DNA from: Pseudomonas arcuscaelestis
Lineage (GTDB): Bacteria; Pseudomonadota; Gammaproteobacteria; Pseudomonadales; Pseudomonadaceae
Direction of reading: 5' to 3'
DNA: 64,000 bases
Assembly: GCF_016881005.1 (NCBI RefSeq)
Contig: NZ_JACOPV010000007.1
Location: 186,001 to 250,000, forward strand
The position numbers were made by a program, and so were the translations under genes. The notes beneath the pieces were generated by a model, which saw only the letters and a program-made list of their open reading frames with translations, had not been told where the DNA came from and did no database searches. This document shows, one piece after another, positions 29,341 through 38,928 of the stretch; positions within the stretch are counted from its first letter, which is position 1; every line of letters starts with the position of its first letter.

Positions 29341-29769
29341 ATGAATAAAGTCGACTTCTATATTCTGCCCAGTGACGCGCCGTCGGCGCGCCTGGATTTT
29401 GCCTGCAAGCTCTGTGAGAAAGCCTGGCGCATGGGCCATCAGGTCTACCTGCACTGTGCCGACGCCGCCCAGCGTGACGATCTGGACGCCCGCCTATGGG
29501 CTTTCAAGGCTGAGGCGTTCGTACCGCACAACAACGCTGATGAGTCGGCTCTGGGTGGTGTAGTGCTGGGGCTCGGTGATGACTGCGGCAGCCACACGGA
29601 CCTGCTGATCAATCTTGATCTGAAGGTGCCATCGTTCGCCGCGCGCTTTGCCCGCATTGCCGAAATCGTTGTCGAAGAGCCCACGATCCGCCAGGCCGCC
29701 CGAGAGAGTTTCCGTTTTTATCGCGAACAGGGCTATGCTCTGCAGGATCACCGCTTACAGCGACTCTAA
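29341..29769 (+). CDS. holC: DNA polymerase III chi subunit
   Basis: The 142-residue chi subunit links the clamp loader to single-strand binding protein at the replication fork. The opening NKVDFYILPSDAP and the LCEKAWRMGHQVYLHC segment are typical of HolC. It sits between pepA and valS, a common gammaproteobacterial order. The next small gene starts five bases after its stop, implying cotranscription. Confidence 0.93.
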   Translation: MNKVDFYILPSDAPSARLDFACKLCEKAWRMGHQVYLHCADAAQRDDLDARLWAFKAEAFVPHNNADESALGGVVLGLGDDCGSHTDLLINLDLKVPSFAARFARIAEIVVEEPTIRQAARESFRFYREQGYALQDHRLQRL

Positions 29770-29774
29770 AGACA

Positions 29775-30134
29775 ATGGACAAACCCACTCCCTTGCCCCA
29801 ATCGGCCCACCTGCTGGACGACCTCGAATCAATTCGCCAATTGCTTGGCGATGAATCCCTCGAGCCGCCACTGCTGACAGACACCGTCGAAGAGCAGATT
29901 CCGCTTCTACTCGAAGAAGCCGATCCAGCCCCTGTGCTGACGCCAGAACCTGAGCGACAAGCACCTGCCGACCCACAGGCAAAGCGTCAGGAAACCCTGC
30001 TGCACCTGGACAGCGAACTGCGCGCAGCGGCGCAGTTGATCATGCAGGACGTGATCAACGACTTTACCCCGCACATCGAGAACGAAATCAAGCGTCGTCT
30101 TGATGCCCGGCTCGAACGCCTGCTCAATCAATAG
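29775..30134 (+). CDS. Small acidic protein of unknown function between holC and valS
   Basis: The 119-residue protein has two parts. Residues 1-75 are rich in Glu, Asp, Pro and Leu and look disordered. Residues about 80-119 form a likely amphipathic helix ending in alternating basic and acidic residues (NEIKRRLDARLERLL). There is no signal peptide or membrane segment. The start lies five bases after the holC stop, so the two are probably translationally linked. A role with the clamp loader is only a guess from position; I do not recognise a named family. Confidence 0.8.
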   Translation: MDKPTPLPQSAHLLDDLESIRQLLGDESLEPPLLTDTVEEQIPLLLEEADPAPVLTPEPERQAPADPQAKRQETLLHLDSELRAAAQLIMQDVINDFTPHIENEIKRRLDARLERLLNQ

Positions 30135-30140
30135 GCAATA

Positions 30141-30204
30141 GCTCCAAGCTGCAAGCTTCAAGAGCCGTGCGGCGCTCTGAGCTTGTCGCTTGAAGCTTGC
30201 CGCT
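30141..30204. repeat. Intergenic inverted repeat with GCAAGCTTCAAG arms
   Basis: GCAAGCTTCAAG (30151-30162) and CTTGAAGCTTGC (30189-30200) form a perfect twelve-base dyad around an inner AGAGC/GCTCT stem. It lies between the small acidic gene and valS. The sequence belongs to a different family from the ATCGCGGG REP units, resembling the AGCTTCAAGCTGCAAGC-type repeats common in pseudomonads. Confidence 0.75.
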
Positions 30205-30255
30205 TCGTTATACTCTCCGGCTTTCCTGAATAAATGCCATAGGGTCCCGCCGCGC

Positions 30256-33102
30256 ATGGATAAGACCTACCAGCCGCACGCTATTGAAACTTCCTGGTAC
30301 AACACCTGGGAGTCCGAGAATTATTTCGCTCCGCAAGGCGCGGGCGATGCCTACACCATCATGATTCCGCCGCCGAACGTAACCGGCAGCCTGCACATGG
30401 GTCATGGTTTCAACAACGCGATCATGGACGCACTGATCCGTTTCCGTCGTATGCAGGGCCGCAATACCCTGTGGCAGCCGGGCACCGACCACGCCGGTAT
30501 CGCTACCCAGATGCTGGTCGAGCGTCAGCTCGAAGCCAAAGGCCAGAGCCGCCACGACCTGGGCCGCGACAAATTCCTGGAAAAAGTCTGGGAATGGAAA
30601 GATCAGTCCGGTGGCAATATCAGTCGTCAGATCCGCCGCCTGGGCTCCTCCGTCGACTGGAGCCGTGAGCGCTTCACGATGGACGACGGCCTGTCCGAAG
30701 CGGTCAAGGAAGCCTTTGTGCGTCTGCATGAAGACGGCCTGATCTACCGCGGTAAGCGCCTGGTCAACTGGGACACCAAGCTGCACACGGCGATCTCCGA
30801 TCTCGAAGTGGAGAACCATGACGAGAAAGGTCACCTGTGGAACCTGCGCTATCCACTGGCTGACGGTGCCAAGACCGCCGACGGCAAAGACTACCTGGTG
30901 GTTGCCACTACCCGTCCGGAAACCATGCTCGGCGACGCCGCCGTTGCCGTTAATCCCGAAGACGAGCGTTACAAGGCACTGATCGGCAAGTTCGTCGAGT
31001 TGCCGCTGGTTGGCCGTCGCATCCCGATCATCGCCGACGACTATTGCGACCCGGCGTTCGGTACTGGTTGTGTGAAGATCACCCCGGCCCACGACTTCAA
31101 CGACTATGAAGTCGGCAAGCGCCACAACCTGCCGCTGCTCAATATCTTCGACAAGAACGCCTTCGTATTGCCTGTCGCCCAGGTATTCAATCTCGACGGC
31201 AGCGTCAATGAAAGCGTCGACGCCACCCTGCCCGCCCAATACGCCGGCCTGGACCGTTTCGTTGCACGCAAGCAAATCGTCGCCGACTTCGACGCCGCGG
31301 GCCTGCTGGTAAGCGTCGATGACCACGCCCTGAAAGTGCCAAAAGGCGACCGTTCGGGTACGGTCATCGAGCCATGGCTGACCGACCAATGGTATGTGTC
31401 GACCAAACCGCTGGCCGAACCTGCCATCGCTGCTGTTGAAGATGGCCGTATTCAGTTCGTGCCTAAACAGTACGAAAACATGTACTTCTCCTGGATGCGC
31501 GATATCCAGGACTGGTGCATCAGCCGCCAGCTCTGGTGGGGCCACCGCATTCCGGCCTGGTACGACGAGTCCGGCAAGGTTTATGTAGGCCGCAGCGAAG
31601 AAGAGGTTCGCAGCAAACATAATCTCGGCGCCGACGTGGTCCTGAATCAGGACAACGACGTACTCGATACCTGGTTCAGCTCGGGCCTGTGGACCTTCTC
31701 GACCCTGGGCTGGCCGCAGCAGACCGAATTCCTCAAGACCTTCCACTCCACCGACGTATTGGTCACCGGTTTCGACATCATTTTCTTCTGGGTTGCCCGG
31801 ATGATCATGCTGACCATGCACTTGGTGAAGAACGAGGATGGCACCCCGCAGGTTCCGTTCAAGACTGTCTACGTTCACGGCCTGGTTCGCGATGGCCAGG
31901 GCCAGAAGATGTCCAAGTCCAAGGGCAACGTCCTTGATCCGCTGGACATCGTCGACGGCATTACCCTGGACGAACTGCTGGAAAAACGCACCAGCGGCTT
32001 GATGCAACCCAAGCTTGCCGAGAAAATCGCCAAGCAGACCAAGGCCGAGTTCCCCGAAGGCATCGCCAGCTATGGCACCGATGCCCTGCGTTTCACCTTC
32101 TGTTCGCTGGCATCCACCGGTCGTGACATCAAGTTCGACATGGGCCGCGTAGAAGGCTATCGCAACTTCTGCAACAAGATCTGGAACGCCGCCCGCTACG
32201 TGTTGGACAAAGGCGAAGACTGTGGCCAGAACGGCGAAGCCTACGAGCTGTCGCTGGCTGACCGCTGGATCATTTCGCAACTGCAGCGAACCGAAACCGA
32301 AGTGACCCGCCAGCTGGAGCAGTTCCGCTTCGACCTGGCCGCCCAGGCGCTCTACGAGTTCATCTGGAACCAGTATTGCGACTGGTACCTGGAACTGTCC
32401 AAGCCTGTGCTGTGGGACGAAAACGCCCCGGTCGAGCGCGCTCGTGGCACCCGTCGTACCCTGGTGCGCGTGCTGGAGGTGGCCTTGCGCCTCGCGCATC
32501 CGTTCATGCCATTCATCACCGAAGAAATCTGGCAGCGACTCGCGCCGCTGGCCGGTGCCGAAGGCAAGACCATCATGCTGCAGCCATGGCCGGTGGCCAA
32601 TGAAAGCCGCATCGACGCGGCGGCCGAAGACGATATCGAGTGGCTCAAGGAGCTGATGCTCGGTGTCCGTAATATCCGTGGCGAAATGAACATCGGTCCA
32701 GGCAAGCCGCTGCAATTGTTCCTCAAGAACGCCAGCGCTGAAGACCAACGCCGTCTGCAGGAAAACGAAGCGCTGCTGAAAAAGCTGGCGAAAATCGAGT
32801 CCTTCACCGTACTGGGCGAACAGGACGAAGCACCGCTGAGCGCCACCGCGCTGGTGGGCGACCTGCAAGTGCTGGTGCCGATGGCTGGCCTGATCGACAA
32901 GGACGCCGAGCTGGCACGCCTGAACAAGGAAATTCAGCGTCTGCAAGGCGAAGTTCAGCGTGTGGGCGGCAAGCTGTCCAACGCAGCCTTCGTCGACAAG
33001 GCGCCGCCAGCAGTGATCGACAAGGAACGCGCCAAGCTGGCCGAGGCTGAACAAGCCCTGGCCAACTTCACCGAGCAGCATGCACGGATCGCCGCCCTGT
33101 AA
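30256..33102 (+). CDS. valS: Valyl-tRNA synthetase
   Basis: The 948-residue class I synthetase charges tRNA-Val and edits mischarged threonine. The HIGH motif is HMGH at 47-50 and the KMSKS motif is at 551-555; the editing domain lies between, and the C-terminus is the coiled-coil arm typical of ValRS. The ATG at 30256 gives the family N-terminus [11 protein letters not shown]; the longer frame begins inside the preceding repeat. It is probably expressed from its own promoter in addition to read-through from holC. Confidence 0.98.
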   Translation: MDKTYQPHAIETSWYNTWESENYFAPQGAGDAYTIMIPPPNVTGSLHMGHGFNNAIMDALIRFRRMQGRNTLWQPGTDHAGIATQMLVERQLEAKGQSRHDLGRDKFLEKVWEWKDQSGGNISRQIRRLGSSVDWSRERFTMDDGLSEAVKEAFVRLHEDGLIYRGKRLVNWDTKLHTAISDLEVENHDEKGHLWNLRYPLADGAKTADGKDYLVVATTRPETMLGDAAVAVNPEDERYKALIGKFVELPLVGRRIPIIADDYCDPAFGTGCVKITPAHDFNDYEVGKRHNLPLLNIFDKNAFVLPVAQVFNLDGSVNESVDATLPAQYAGLDRFVARKQIVADFDAAGLLVSVDDHALKVPKGDRSGTVIEPWLTDQWYVSTKPLAEPAIAAVEDGRIQFVPKQYENMYFSWMRDIQDWCISRQLWWGHRIPAWYDESGKVYVGRSEEEVRSKHNLGADVVLNQDNDVLDTWFSSGLWTFSTLGWPQQTEFLKTFHSTDVLVTGFDIIFFWVARMIMLTMHLVKNEDGTPQVPFKTVYVHGLVRDGQGQKMSKSKGNVLDPLDIVDGITLDELLEKRTSGLMQPKLAEKIAKQTKAEFPEGIASYGTDALRFTFCSLASTGRDIKFDMGRVEGYRNFCNKIWNAARYVLDKGEDCGQNGEAYELSLADRWIISQLQRTETEVTRQLEQFRFDLAAQALYEFIWNQYCDWYLELSKPVLWDENAPVERARGTRRTLVRVLEVALRLAHPFMPFITEEIWQRLAPLAGAEGKTIMLQPWPVANESRIDAAAEDDIEWLKELMLGVRNIRGEMNIGPGKPLQLFLKNASAEDQRRLQENEALLKKLAKIESFTVLGEQDEAPLSATALVGDLQVLVPMAGLIDKDAELARLNKEIQRLQGEVQRVGGKLSNAAFVDKAPPAVIDKERAKLAEAEQALANFTEQHARIAAL

Positions 33103-33125
33103 ACATCGCTGATTTCAGTGATGCT

Positions 33126-33183
33126 ATCGCGGGTCAAGCCCGCTCCCACAGGACACCCTGTAGGAGCGGGCTTGACCCGCGAT
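33126..33183. repeat. REP pair with perfect 21-base arms after valS
   Basis: Two arms of 21 bases (33126-33146 and 33163-33183) are exact reverse complements, built from the ATCGCGGGTCAAGCCCGC unit. The loop contains CACAGGACACCCTGT, which itself can extend the stem. It lies between valS and rlmF, both on the plus strand. This is the best preserved REP pair in the window. Confidence 0.9.
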
Positions 33184-33203
33184 GCTTTTCACCGGACCTT
33201 AAA

Positions 33204-34148
33204 ATGACGACACCTGACAAACCGACCCTGCATCCGCGCAACCGCCACCAGGGCCGTTACAACTTCCCCGAGTTGATCAAGAGTAGCCCTGAATTGGGCC
33301 AGTTCATGATCACCAATCCATACGGCAAGCCCAGTATCGACTTTGCCAATCCCGAGGCAGTCAGGGTGTTCAACCGTGCCCTGCTCAAGGCTCAGTACGG
33401 TATCCAACACTGGGATATTCCCGCCGACTACCTGTGCCCACCGATTCCTGGTCGTGCCGACTACATTCACGTAGCAGCCGATCTACTGGCCCTGGACAAC
33501 GGCGGCGAAATCCCCCGTGGGCCCCAGGTACGCGCCCTGGATATCGGTGTCGGTGCCAACTGCATCTACCCGTTGCTGGGCCACAGTGATTACCGCTGGC
33601 GCTTCCTCGGCTCGGACATCGACGCCACGGCGCTAGCGGCAGCGAAGGCCATCGTGCACGCCAACGGCCTGGACAAAGCCATCAGCCTGCGCCAGCAAAG
33701 CAATCGCAAACACATTTTGCTGGGCCTGCTAAAAGACGACGAGCGTTATGACCTGACCCTGTGCAACCCGCCGTTTCACGCCTCGCGAGAGGAAGCCACG
33801 CGGGGCAGCCAGCGCAAATGGCGAGCCCTGGGCAAGGCCGACCCCAAGCGCAAGTTGCCGGTGCTCAACTTTGGCGGGCAGAACAACGAACTCTGGTGCG
33901 AAGGCGGAGAAATCCGTTTTGTCAGCCAGTTGGTGACTGAAAGCGTTGCGCTTGGCAAACAGGTGATGTGGTTCACCTCATTAGTGTCCAAGGCGTCCAA
34001 CCTGCCCGGCATCGAAGCTGCATTGAAGAAAGCCGGTGCGCAGGAAGTGCGCATTGTCGAGATGGGCCAAGGGCAGAAGCAAAGCCGCATGGTGGCCTGG
34101 ACCTTCCAGGATGCCAGCGCCCGCCACGCACGCTGGGCGACCAAATAA
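33204..34148 (+). CDS. rlmF: 23S rRNA m6A1618 methyltransferase
   Basis: The 314-residue S-adenosylmethionine-dependent enzyme methylates adenine 1618 of 23S rRNA. The SAM-binding loop is [13 protein letters not shown], and the catalytic NPPF motif lies in [13 protein letters not shown]. The N-terminus ([13 protein letters not shown]) is characteristic of RlmF/YbiN. It stands between a REP pair and a strong terminator, so it is likely monocistronic or read through from valS. Confidence 0.94.
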   Translation: MTTPDKPTLHPRNRHQGRYNFPELIKSSPELGQFMITNPYGKPSIDFANPEAVRVFNRALLKAQYGIQHWDIPADYLCPPIPGRADYIHVAADLLALDNGGEIPRGPQVRALDIGVGANCIYPLLGHSDYRWRFLGSDIDATALAAAKAIVHANGLDKAISLRQQSNRKHILLGLLKDDERYDLTLCNPPFHASREEATRGSQRKWRALGKADPKRKLPVLNFGGQNNELWCEGGEIRFVSQLVTESVALGKQVMWFTSLVSKASNLPGIEAALKKAGAQEVRIVEMGQGQKQSRMVAWTFQDASARHARWATK

Positions 34149-34172
34149 TACCTGCAGCCAGCAAAAAGGCAC

Positions 34173-34214
34173 AAAAAAACCGCGTCTGGCTCACACCAGA
34201 CGCGGTTTTTTTTT
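34173..34214. terminator. Bidirectional terminator between rlmF and the HU gene
   Basis: CCGCGTCTGG, loop CTCACA, CCAGACGCGG forms a ten-base-pair stem with seven A residues before and nine T residues after it. It lies between the convergent rlmF and HU genes and should work for both. Confidence 0.95.
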
Positions 34215-34225
34215 GCTGTTTACAA

Positions 34226-34507
34226 TTACTTGTTTACAGCGTCGGTCAGCACTTTGGCTGGCACGAACTTAACAACTTTCTTGGCAGCGATTTCGATGGC
34301 AGCGCCAGTCGAAGGGTTGCGGCCGGTACGGGCAGGACGCTCGGTGATTTTCAGTTTGCCAATGCCTGGCAGAGTGATTTCGCTGCCATTTTCCAGTTGA
34401 TCAGCAACGATCTGACCCAGTTGCTCCAGAGCGTTACGCGCGGTGGTTTTCGGCGCGTCGATAGCTTCGGCGATGTCGGCGATCAGTTGGTCTTTGGTCA
34501 ATGCCAT
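34226..34507 (-). CDS. hupN: HU-family histone-like DNA-binding protein
   Basis: The 93-residue protein is a dimeric HU-type nucleoid protein that bends DNA. The arm motif GRNPSTG lies near residues 62-68, and the fold segments MALTKDQLIADIAEA and LPGIGKLKITERPAR are typical. P. putida encodes three HU homologues (HupA, HupB, HupN); the location beside rlmF and ndpA suggests HupN, though that sub-assignment is from memory of gene order. It is monocistronic with a strong terminator. Confidence 0.85.
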   Translation of the reverse strand: MALTKDQLIADIAEAIDAPKTTARNALEQLGQIVADQLENGSEITLPGIGKLKITERPARTGRNPSTGAAIEIAAKKVVKFVPAKVLTDAVNK

Positions 34508-34915
34508 GGTGGTGTTCCTTCCCTATCAAATTCAGTGAGTATGCAGAGTGCTGCGTCAGTCATCGAGCCAGACCTGCGGGGTAACCAGCGGTCCGGAGTT
34601 AAAGCCATGTCAATCGCGTATGTAGATACGCAAAAAGACGTTTGGTTCGACCTGACGCGAGCGGTCTGCCAGCAATGCGCCACACACGGTGCGCAAGACC
34701 GGGCAAAACTACCACAGGAATGGATAAATATCCGCTGCTGACACGGTAAATGTGCAGGTTTTTCGGGGGTTTGCGCGAAAAAACGCAAAAAATTGAACAA
34801 AAAACGAACAACCGACATTTCTGCCAACATCTGGCCGCAGAATCACCTTCGGCCTGAGGTACACTTGGCCACTTTGCAACGCGGCCCGCACCGCCCATTT
34901 TCAACCGAGAATCCC
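34508..34915. other. Divergent promoter region between the HU gene and ndpA
   Basis: This 408-base region separates two genes for nucleoid proteins. It contains A-tracts (34776-34806) typical of curved DNA and a short hairpin TTTGCG/CGCAAA at 34770-34789. I see no convincing small ORF and no sharp operator. Both promoters should be here. Confidence 0.55.
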
Positions 34916-35923
34916 ATGCCGATCCGTCATTGCATCGTCCACCTGATCGACAAGAAGCCCGATGGCAGCCCCGCTGTATTGCACGCACGCGACTCTGAAC
35001 TTGCCGAGTCCGGCGCCATCGAAAACCTTCTTGCCGACCTCAACGACAGCTACAACGCCAAACAGGGCAAAGCCTGGGGCTACTTTCACGCCGAATCCGG
35101 CGCCCATCCGTTCAGCGGCTGGCTGAAAGAATACCTGGAGGATGGCAGCACCTTCACTGCCTTCAGCCGAGTTGCCGTCGAGCATCTGCAAAAGCTGATG
35201 GAGGAATCCAACCTTTCGGTGGGTGGCCACGTCCTGTTTGCCCACTATCAACAAGGGATGACCGACTACCTGGCAATCGCCCTGCTGCATCACAGCGAAG
35301 GCGTAGCGGTGAACGCCGAGCTCGATGTCACTCCGTCCCGTCATCTGGATCTTGGCCAGTTGCACCTTGCCGCGCGGATCAACCTTTCGGAGTGGCAGAA
35401 CAACAAGGCGTCGAAACAGTACATCTCGTTCATCAAAGGCAAGAACGGCAAAAAAGTCTCGGAGTACTTCCGCGACTTCATCGGCTGCCAGGAGGGCGTC
35501 GATGGCCCCGGCGAGACCCGTACCCTGCTCAAAGCCTTCAGTGATTTTGTCGAAAGCGAGGATCTGCCTGAAGAAGCCGCCCGGGAAAAAACCCAGACCC
35601 TGGTCGACTACGCCACCAGTCAAACCAAGGCTGGCGAACCGGTGACCCTGGAAGAACTGTCCGGGTTGATTGACGAGGATCGTCCGCGCGCGTTCTACGA
35701 GCACATTCGCAACAAGGACTACGGCCTGTCACCGGAGATTCCCGCTGACAAGCGCACCTTGAACCAGTTCCGCCGCTTCACCGGACGTGCCGAAGGCCTG
35801 TCGATCAGCTTCGAGGCGCACCTACTGGGTTCGAAGATCGAGTACGACGAAGAGAACGGCACGCTGATCATCAAGGGGCTGCCGACCCAGCTCACCGATC
35901 AGCTCAAGCGTCGCAAAGACTGA
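34916..35923 (+). CDS. ndpA: Nucleoid-associated protein NdpA (YejK)
   Basis: The 335-residue protein is a nucleoid-associated protein of the YejK/NdpA family found on the bacterial chromosome. The opening [13 protein letters not shown], the SGWLKEYL segment and the C-terminal [17 protein letters not shown] are family hallmarks. The ATG at 34916 matches the usual start. It diverges from the HU gene and its 3' end overlaps the convergent GIY-YIG gene by about 20 bases. Its precise cellular role remains poorly defined in the family. Confidence 0.93.
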   Translation: MPIRHCIVHLIDKKPDGSPAVLHARDSELAESGAIENLLADLNDSYNAKQGKAWGYFHAESGAHPFSGWLKEYLEDGSTFTAFSRVAVEHLQKLMEESNLSVGGHVLFAHYQQGMTDYLAIALLHHSEGVAVNAELDVTPSRHLDLGQLHLAARINLSEWQNNKASKQYISFIKGKNGKKVSEYFRDFIGCQEGVDGPGETRTLLKAFSDFVESEDLPEEAAREKTQTLVDYATSQTKAGEPVTLEELSGLIDEDRPRAFYEHIRNKDYGLSPEIPADKRTLNQFRRFTGRAEGLSISFEAHLLGSKIEYDEENGTLIIKGLPTQLTDQLKRRKD

Positions 35924-36203
35924 GCCCCTGCCAGGAGGCCACCAAGGCCTCCTTCGCGCTCTTGCGCAGCTTCTTTACCAGGCGCTCCTGGCGCAATGCC
36001 TCGGCCTTGTCCGGCCACGCCTCGACATATACCAGCGCCACTGCCGGGCTAGTGCTGAAGTAACGGGCACCCTGACCTTTTTGATGAGCAATGAAACGCC
36101 GCTGCGGGTTATCGCTGATCCCGCAATACAACGAACCGTTGGCCGCGCGCACCAGATAGACATACCAGGTTTTTTTCAGCGCTTGGGCATTAGGTTCTGT
36201 CAC
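35904..36203 (-). CDS. GIY-YIG domain protein (UPF0213/YhbQ-like)
   Basis: The 99-residue protein is a stand-alone GIY-YIG nuclease domain: [18 protein letters not shown] carries the two signature strands, followed by the conserved arginine helix ([12 protein letters not shown]). Relatives such as YhbQ are suspected DNA repair or structure-specific nucleases. Its tail overlaps the convergent ndpA gene by 20 bases. It has a lone minus-strand position, 39 bases downstream of no cotranscribed partner that is obvious except the NTF2-like gene upstream at 36243. Confidence 0.88.
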   Translation of the reverse strand: MTEPNAQALKKTWYVYLVRAANGSLYCGISDNPQRRFIAHQKGQGARYFSTSPAVALVYVEAWPDKAEALRQERLVKKLRKSAKEALVASWQGLSLCDA

Positions 36204-36242
36204 GGCATCGACTGCAAAGGAGAAAGCGCCCAGCTTAACGCC

Positions 36243-36713
36243 TCAGCGGCCTGCCTGAAACGCTCGCAAGCCCTTAAGCGCCTGCCCACGCACTTTGCCC
36301 TGCACCAACGGCGTCCACCCCAGCAACAGCCCCGAGGTGCCCAACGCCTGCCGTGACCAGCGCCACAGACTGAAACTGTCATGGTGCTCGCAGATTTTTC
36401 CATCGCGAATAACGAAACGGGCCTGAATGTCATTGATCACGATACGACCGGTCTGGCTGAACAGGTAAGTAGCAACCCAATGCGCACTTGCGCTGCGATC
36501 ATCGGCGCGCACGCTGTCAAAGGTCAGGGAGAAGTCCTTGGCGCGCGTGGTGAGCATGCGCCACATGTCGCCAGCGTCTTTACCACGCAAGGTACCAAAG
36601 GCCGGGTCACTGAAAACGATGTCATCGCTGTAGCACGCCACCATGGCTTCTGCATCCAGGCGCTGGAAAGCCTGGTAGAAGCGATTGATCAAAGCAGAGT
36701 TGACAGCGCTCAT
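36243..36713 (-). CDS. NTF2/SnoaL-like small protein
   Basis: The 156-residue protein has the alpha-beta NTF2-like cone fold seen in SnoaL and polyketide-cyclase-like proteins: an N-terminal helix (INRFYQAFQRLDAEAMVACY), the YSDDIVFSDPAFG strand motif and a C-terminal HHDSFSLWRW strand. The fold binds small hydrophobic molecules or acts as an enzyme, but no substrate can be read from the sequence. A basic C-terminal extension (about residues 120-156) is longer than usual. The GGAGG ribosome binding site lies just before ATG 36713. Confidence 0.85.
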   Translation of the reverse strand: MSAVNSALINRFYQAFQRLDAEAMVACYSDDIVFSDPAFGTLRGKDAGDMWRMLTTRAKDFSLTFDSVRADDRSASAHWVATYLFSQTGRIVINDIQARFVIRDGKICEHHDSFSLWRWSRQALGTSGLLLGWTPLVQGKVRGQALKGLRAFQAGR

Positions 36714-36841
36714 GAGGCGGGTCCGTTTCCGAAAGGAGGGACCCGCACGATAGTCTGCGCAAGTGGCAAAAAGCTACGAGCATTTAGCGGATGAATATCG
36801 GCAACATCCAAATCGCCAGCTAATGCATGACTCGTGACGCC

Positions 36842-38125
36842 TCACACACGCTCACTGACTACCTGAACATGCAGATTACGCCCAGCCTTTAAGCCAAAGC
36901 CAATGGCGCCGACGCCCAGGACGGCAAAGATCCAGCCGACTGCGTTCCAGCCACCGGTCAGGTCATGCACCAGCCCCACCGCAAATGGCCCCATGGATGC
37001 CAAGGTGTAACCCACGCCCTGAGCCATACTCGATAAATTGGCCGCCACATGGGCGTCTTTGGAGCGCAGCACGATCAGCGTCAACGCCAGTGCAAAGGTA
37101 CCACCCTGCCCCAGGCCCAATACCACAGCCCAGCCCCAAAGACCTTCAATCGGCGCATAGAGGCATCCAAACAAACCAGCCAACGCCAACAGCATGACCA
37201 GCACAATGGCCAGGCGCTGATCTTGCCCGCGCGTTGCCAGCCAAGGTGCACTGAGTGAACTGATCAATTGCACTATCACCGAGCCGGACAACACCAAGCC
37301 CGCTTCGGTCGGCGACAGGCCACGGCCGATAAGAATTGATGGCAACCAGCCGAATACGATGTAAGCCAGTGACGACTGCAATCCCATGTACAGGGTTACC
37401 TGCCATGCCAGTGGATCACGTAGCAGGCCGCGTACTCGATAGGCCACATGGTGCGGCCCATGGCCCTGGCGCGCCTGAGGCAGCCACACCAGCGCAGCGA
37501 ATAGCGCCGGAATCAACCAGAACCCCAGGCCCAACTCCCAGCTATTGCCCAAGTGCTCGCTCAACGGTACTGTGCCACCCGCCGCCATCGCCGCCCCCAG
37601 ACACAGGGCCATGGTGTAGACCCCGGTCAAGGTTCCCGCATGCTTGGGGAAATCGCGCTTGACGATACCCGGCAGCAGCACGCCGATCACTCCAATACTG
37701 GCGCCGGCCATGACACTGCCGACGAAAACACCAGTGGCACCAAAAGCGCTACGCACGGCAATGCCCGCAGCCAAGGTCAGGAGGATGCCGAGAATGACTC
37801 GCTCACTGCCAAAACGCCGAGCCAATACTGGCGCCAACGGTGCGAACAACCCCAGGCAAAGCACTGGCAAGGTCGTTAGCAGTCCAGCCTGAGAGGCACT
37901 GAGGCCAAGGCTTTCGGAAACCAGGCCGAGCAGCGGCGCCATGCTCGACAATGCCGGGCGCAGATTCAATGCCACCAATACCAGGCCGACCAGAAGCAAC
38001 CAGGGCCGCCTCAACAACAGCGGCTGCTGCTGAACCTGCTCGTCGTCAACCTCGGCATCGATCAGCAATTCTTCAAGCTCCGGGCCACTGGCCGCAGGAG
38101 CGCTAGGGGTAGTGTCATGCGCCAT
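36842..38125 (-). CDS. MFS transporter, CynX/NimT type
   Basis: The 427-residue protein is a twelve-helix major facilitator of the cyanate/nitroimidazole (CynX/NimT) group, recognised by LVALNLRPALSSMAPLLGLV at helix 1 and by the LGLSASQAGLLTTLPVLCLGLFAPLAP loop. An acidic cytoplasmic N-terminal tail of about 45 residues precedes helix 1. The substrate is unknown. Its start overlaps the end of the upstream GntR gene by 11 bases, so transporter and regulator form one unit, and the regulator probably senses the transported compound or a product of it. Confidence 0.88.
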   Translation of the reverse strand: MAHDTTPSAPAASGPELEELLIDAEVDDEQVQQQPLLLRRPWLLLVGLVLVALNLRPALSSMAPLLGLVSESLGLSASQAGLLTTLPVLCLGLFAPLAPVLARRFGSERVILGILLTLAAGIAVRSAFGATGVFVGSVMAGASIGVIGVLLPGIVKRDFPKHAGTLTGVYTMALCLGAAMAAGGTVPLSEHLGNSWELGLGFWLIPALFAALVWLPQARQGHGPHHVAYRVRGLLRDPLAWQVTLYMGLQSSLAYIVFGWLPSILIGRGLSPTEAGLVLSGSVIVQLISSLSAPWLATRGQDQRLAIVLVMLLALAGLFGCLYAPIEGLWGWAVVLGLGQGGTFALALTLIVLRSKDAHVAANLSSMAQGVGYTLASMGPFAVGLVHDLTGGWNAVGWIFAVLGVGAIGFGLKAGRNLHVQVVSERV

Positions 38126-38798
38126 GGCAGTCTCGCAAGGTTGAGGATTCGTTTATCAACGTCCGACTCAGCGCTTTGGCTTTGTCCGAATCGCGTTGTT
38201 CGATGGCGTCGAGAATCTGCCCATGCAGGTCGAAAACCAGCTGGCAGCGCGGAGCGTGGCTCAAATTGTGATGGACGGTCGCAGCTACCACGCCGGAGAG
38301 GTAACGATACAGTTCGCTCAGGGCCGGATTGTGCGCAGCGTCGACCAGGCGCTGGTGAAAGATCAGATCGCAGTCTACGTAACGCTCGAGGTCTGCATGG
38401 AAATGCGCGCTGCTGTGCGCGAGCGCCTCACGCAGACCGTGCAGGTCTTCCTCGGTGCGGCGCAAGGCTGCCAGGCCAATCGCCTCTGCTTCCAGAATGT
38501 GCCGGGCTTCGCGTGCCTGCTCCAGGTTGCAACGCGACAAAGCCTGCACCGCCTGCAGCGGATCGACAGCCGTACGCAGGTAGCTGCCATCGCCCTGGCG
38601 GACTTCGACCAGGCCACTGAACGCCAACACACGCATAGCTTCACGCACAGTATTACGGCTAATGCCAAGCTCGGCGGCCAGCTCAGGTTCGGTAGGCAGA
38701 CGCTGCCCTATCGACCAAGCACCGTTGGCAATGCGTTGACGGAGTTGATCGACAGCCTGTTCGACTAGAGAACGTTTGATTAGTAGCGTCATTTGCAC
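38115..38798 (-). CDS. GntR-family transcriptional regulator (FadR subfamily)
   Basis: The 227-residue protein has an N-terminal winged helix (residues about 10-75, with LPTEPELAAELGISRNTVREAMRVL) and an all-helical FCD ligand domain with metal-binding type histidines. This is the FadR/FCD branch of GntR. The start is GTG 38798, which has GGA five bases upstream; ATG at 38792 is an alternative. A dyad at 38803-38817 overlaps the likely promoter, suggesting autorepression. It overlaps the CynX-like transporter gene, its presumed target. Confidence 0.9.
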   Translation of the reverse strand: MQMTLLIKRSLVEQAVDQLRQRIANGAWSIGQRLPTEPELAAELGISRNTVREAMRVLAFSGLVEVRQGDGSYLRTAVDPLQAVQALSRCNLEQAREARHILEAEAIGLAALRRTEEDLHGLREALAHSSAHFHADLERYVDCDLIFHQRLVDAAHNPALSELYRYLSGVVAATVHHNLSHAPRCQLVFDLHGQILDAIEQRDSDKAKALSRTLINESSTLRDCHGA

Positions 38799-38802
38799 TT
38801 AC

Positions 38803-38817
38803 ATCCAATCATCGGAT
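38803..38817. promoter_or_regulatory. Candidate operator of the GntR-MFS unit
   Basis: ATCCAATCATCGGAT is an imperfect 15-base palindrome (ATCC and GGAT ends, 12 of 15 positions symmetrical) four bases upstream of the regulator's GTG. FadR-type repressors bind similar short dyads near their own promoters. The assignment is inferred from position and symmetry. Confidence 0.45.
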
Positions 38818-38861
38818 GAATTTAGATGAGAGAGAATACCCCTCTCAAAAGTGCAAAAGCA

Positions 38862-38911
38862 ATCGCGGGGGCAAGCCCACTCCCAATTTGTGAGAGCCAG
38901 CTTACCCCACG
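38862..38911. repeat. Degenerate REP pair between the GntR gene and hisC
   Basis: ATCGCGGGGGCAAGCCCACT with CCCA and then TGAGAGCCAGCTTACCCCAC are mutated versions of the two REP arms seen at 33126 and 14869. The symmetry is partly lost, suggesting an old copy. Confidence 0.6.
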
Positions 38912-38928
38912 AACAACTCGAACGCGTT

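Noticed and set aside
30208..33081. 957-codon open frame antisense to valS
   Set aside because: It mirrors valS exactly and has no recognisable domain; it results from codon bias.
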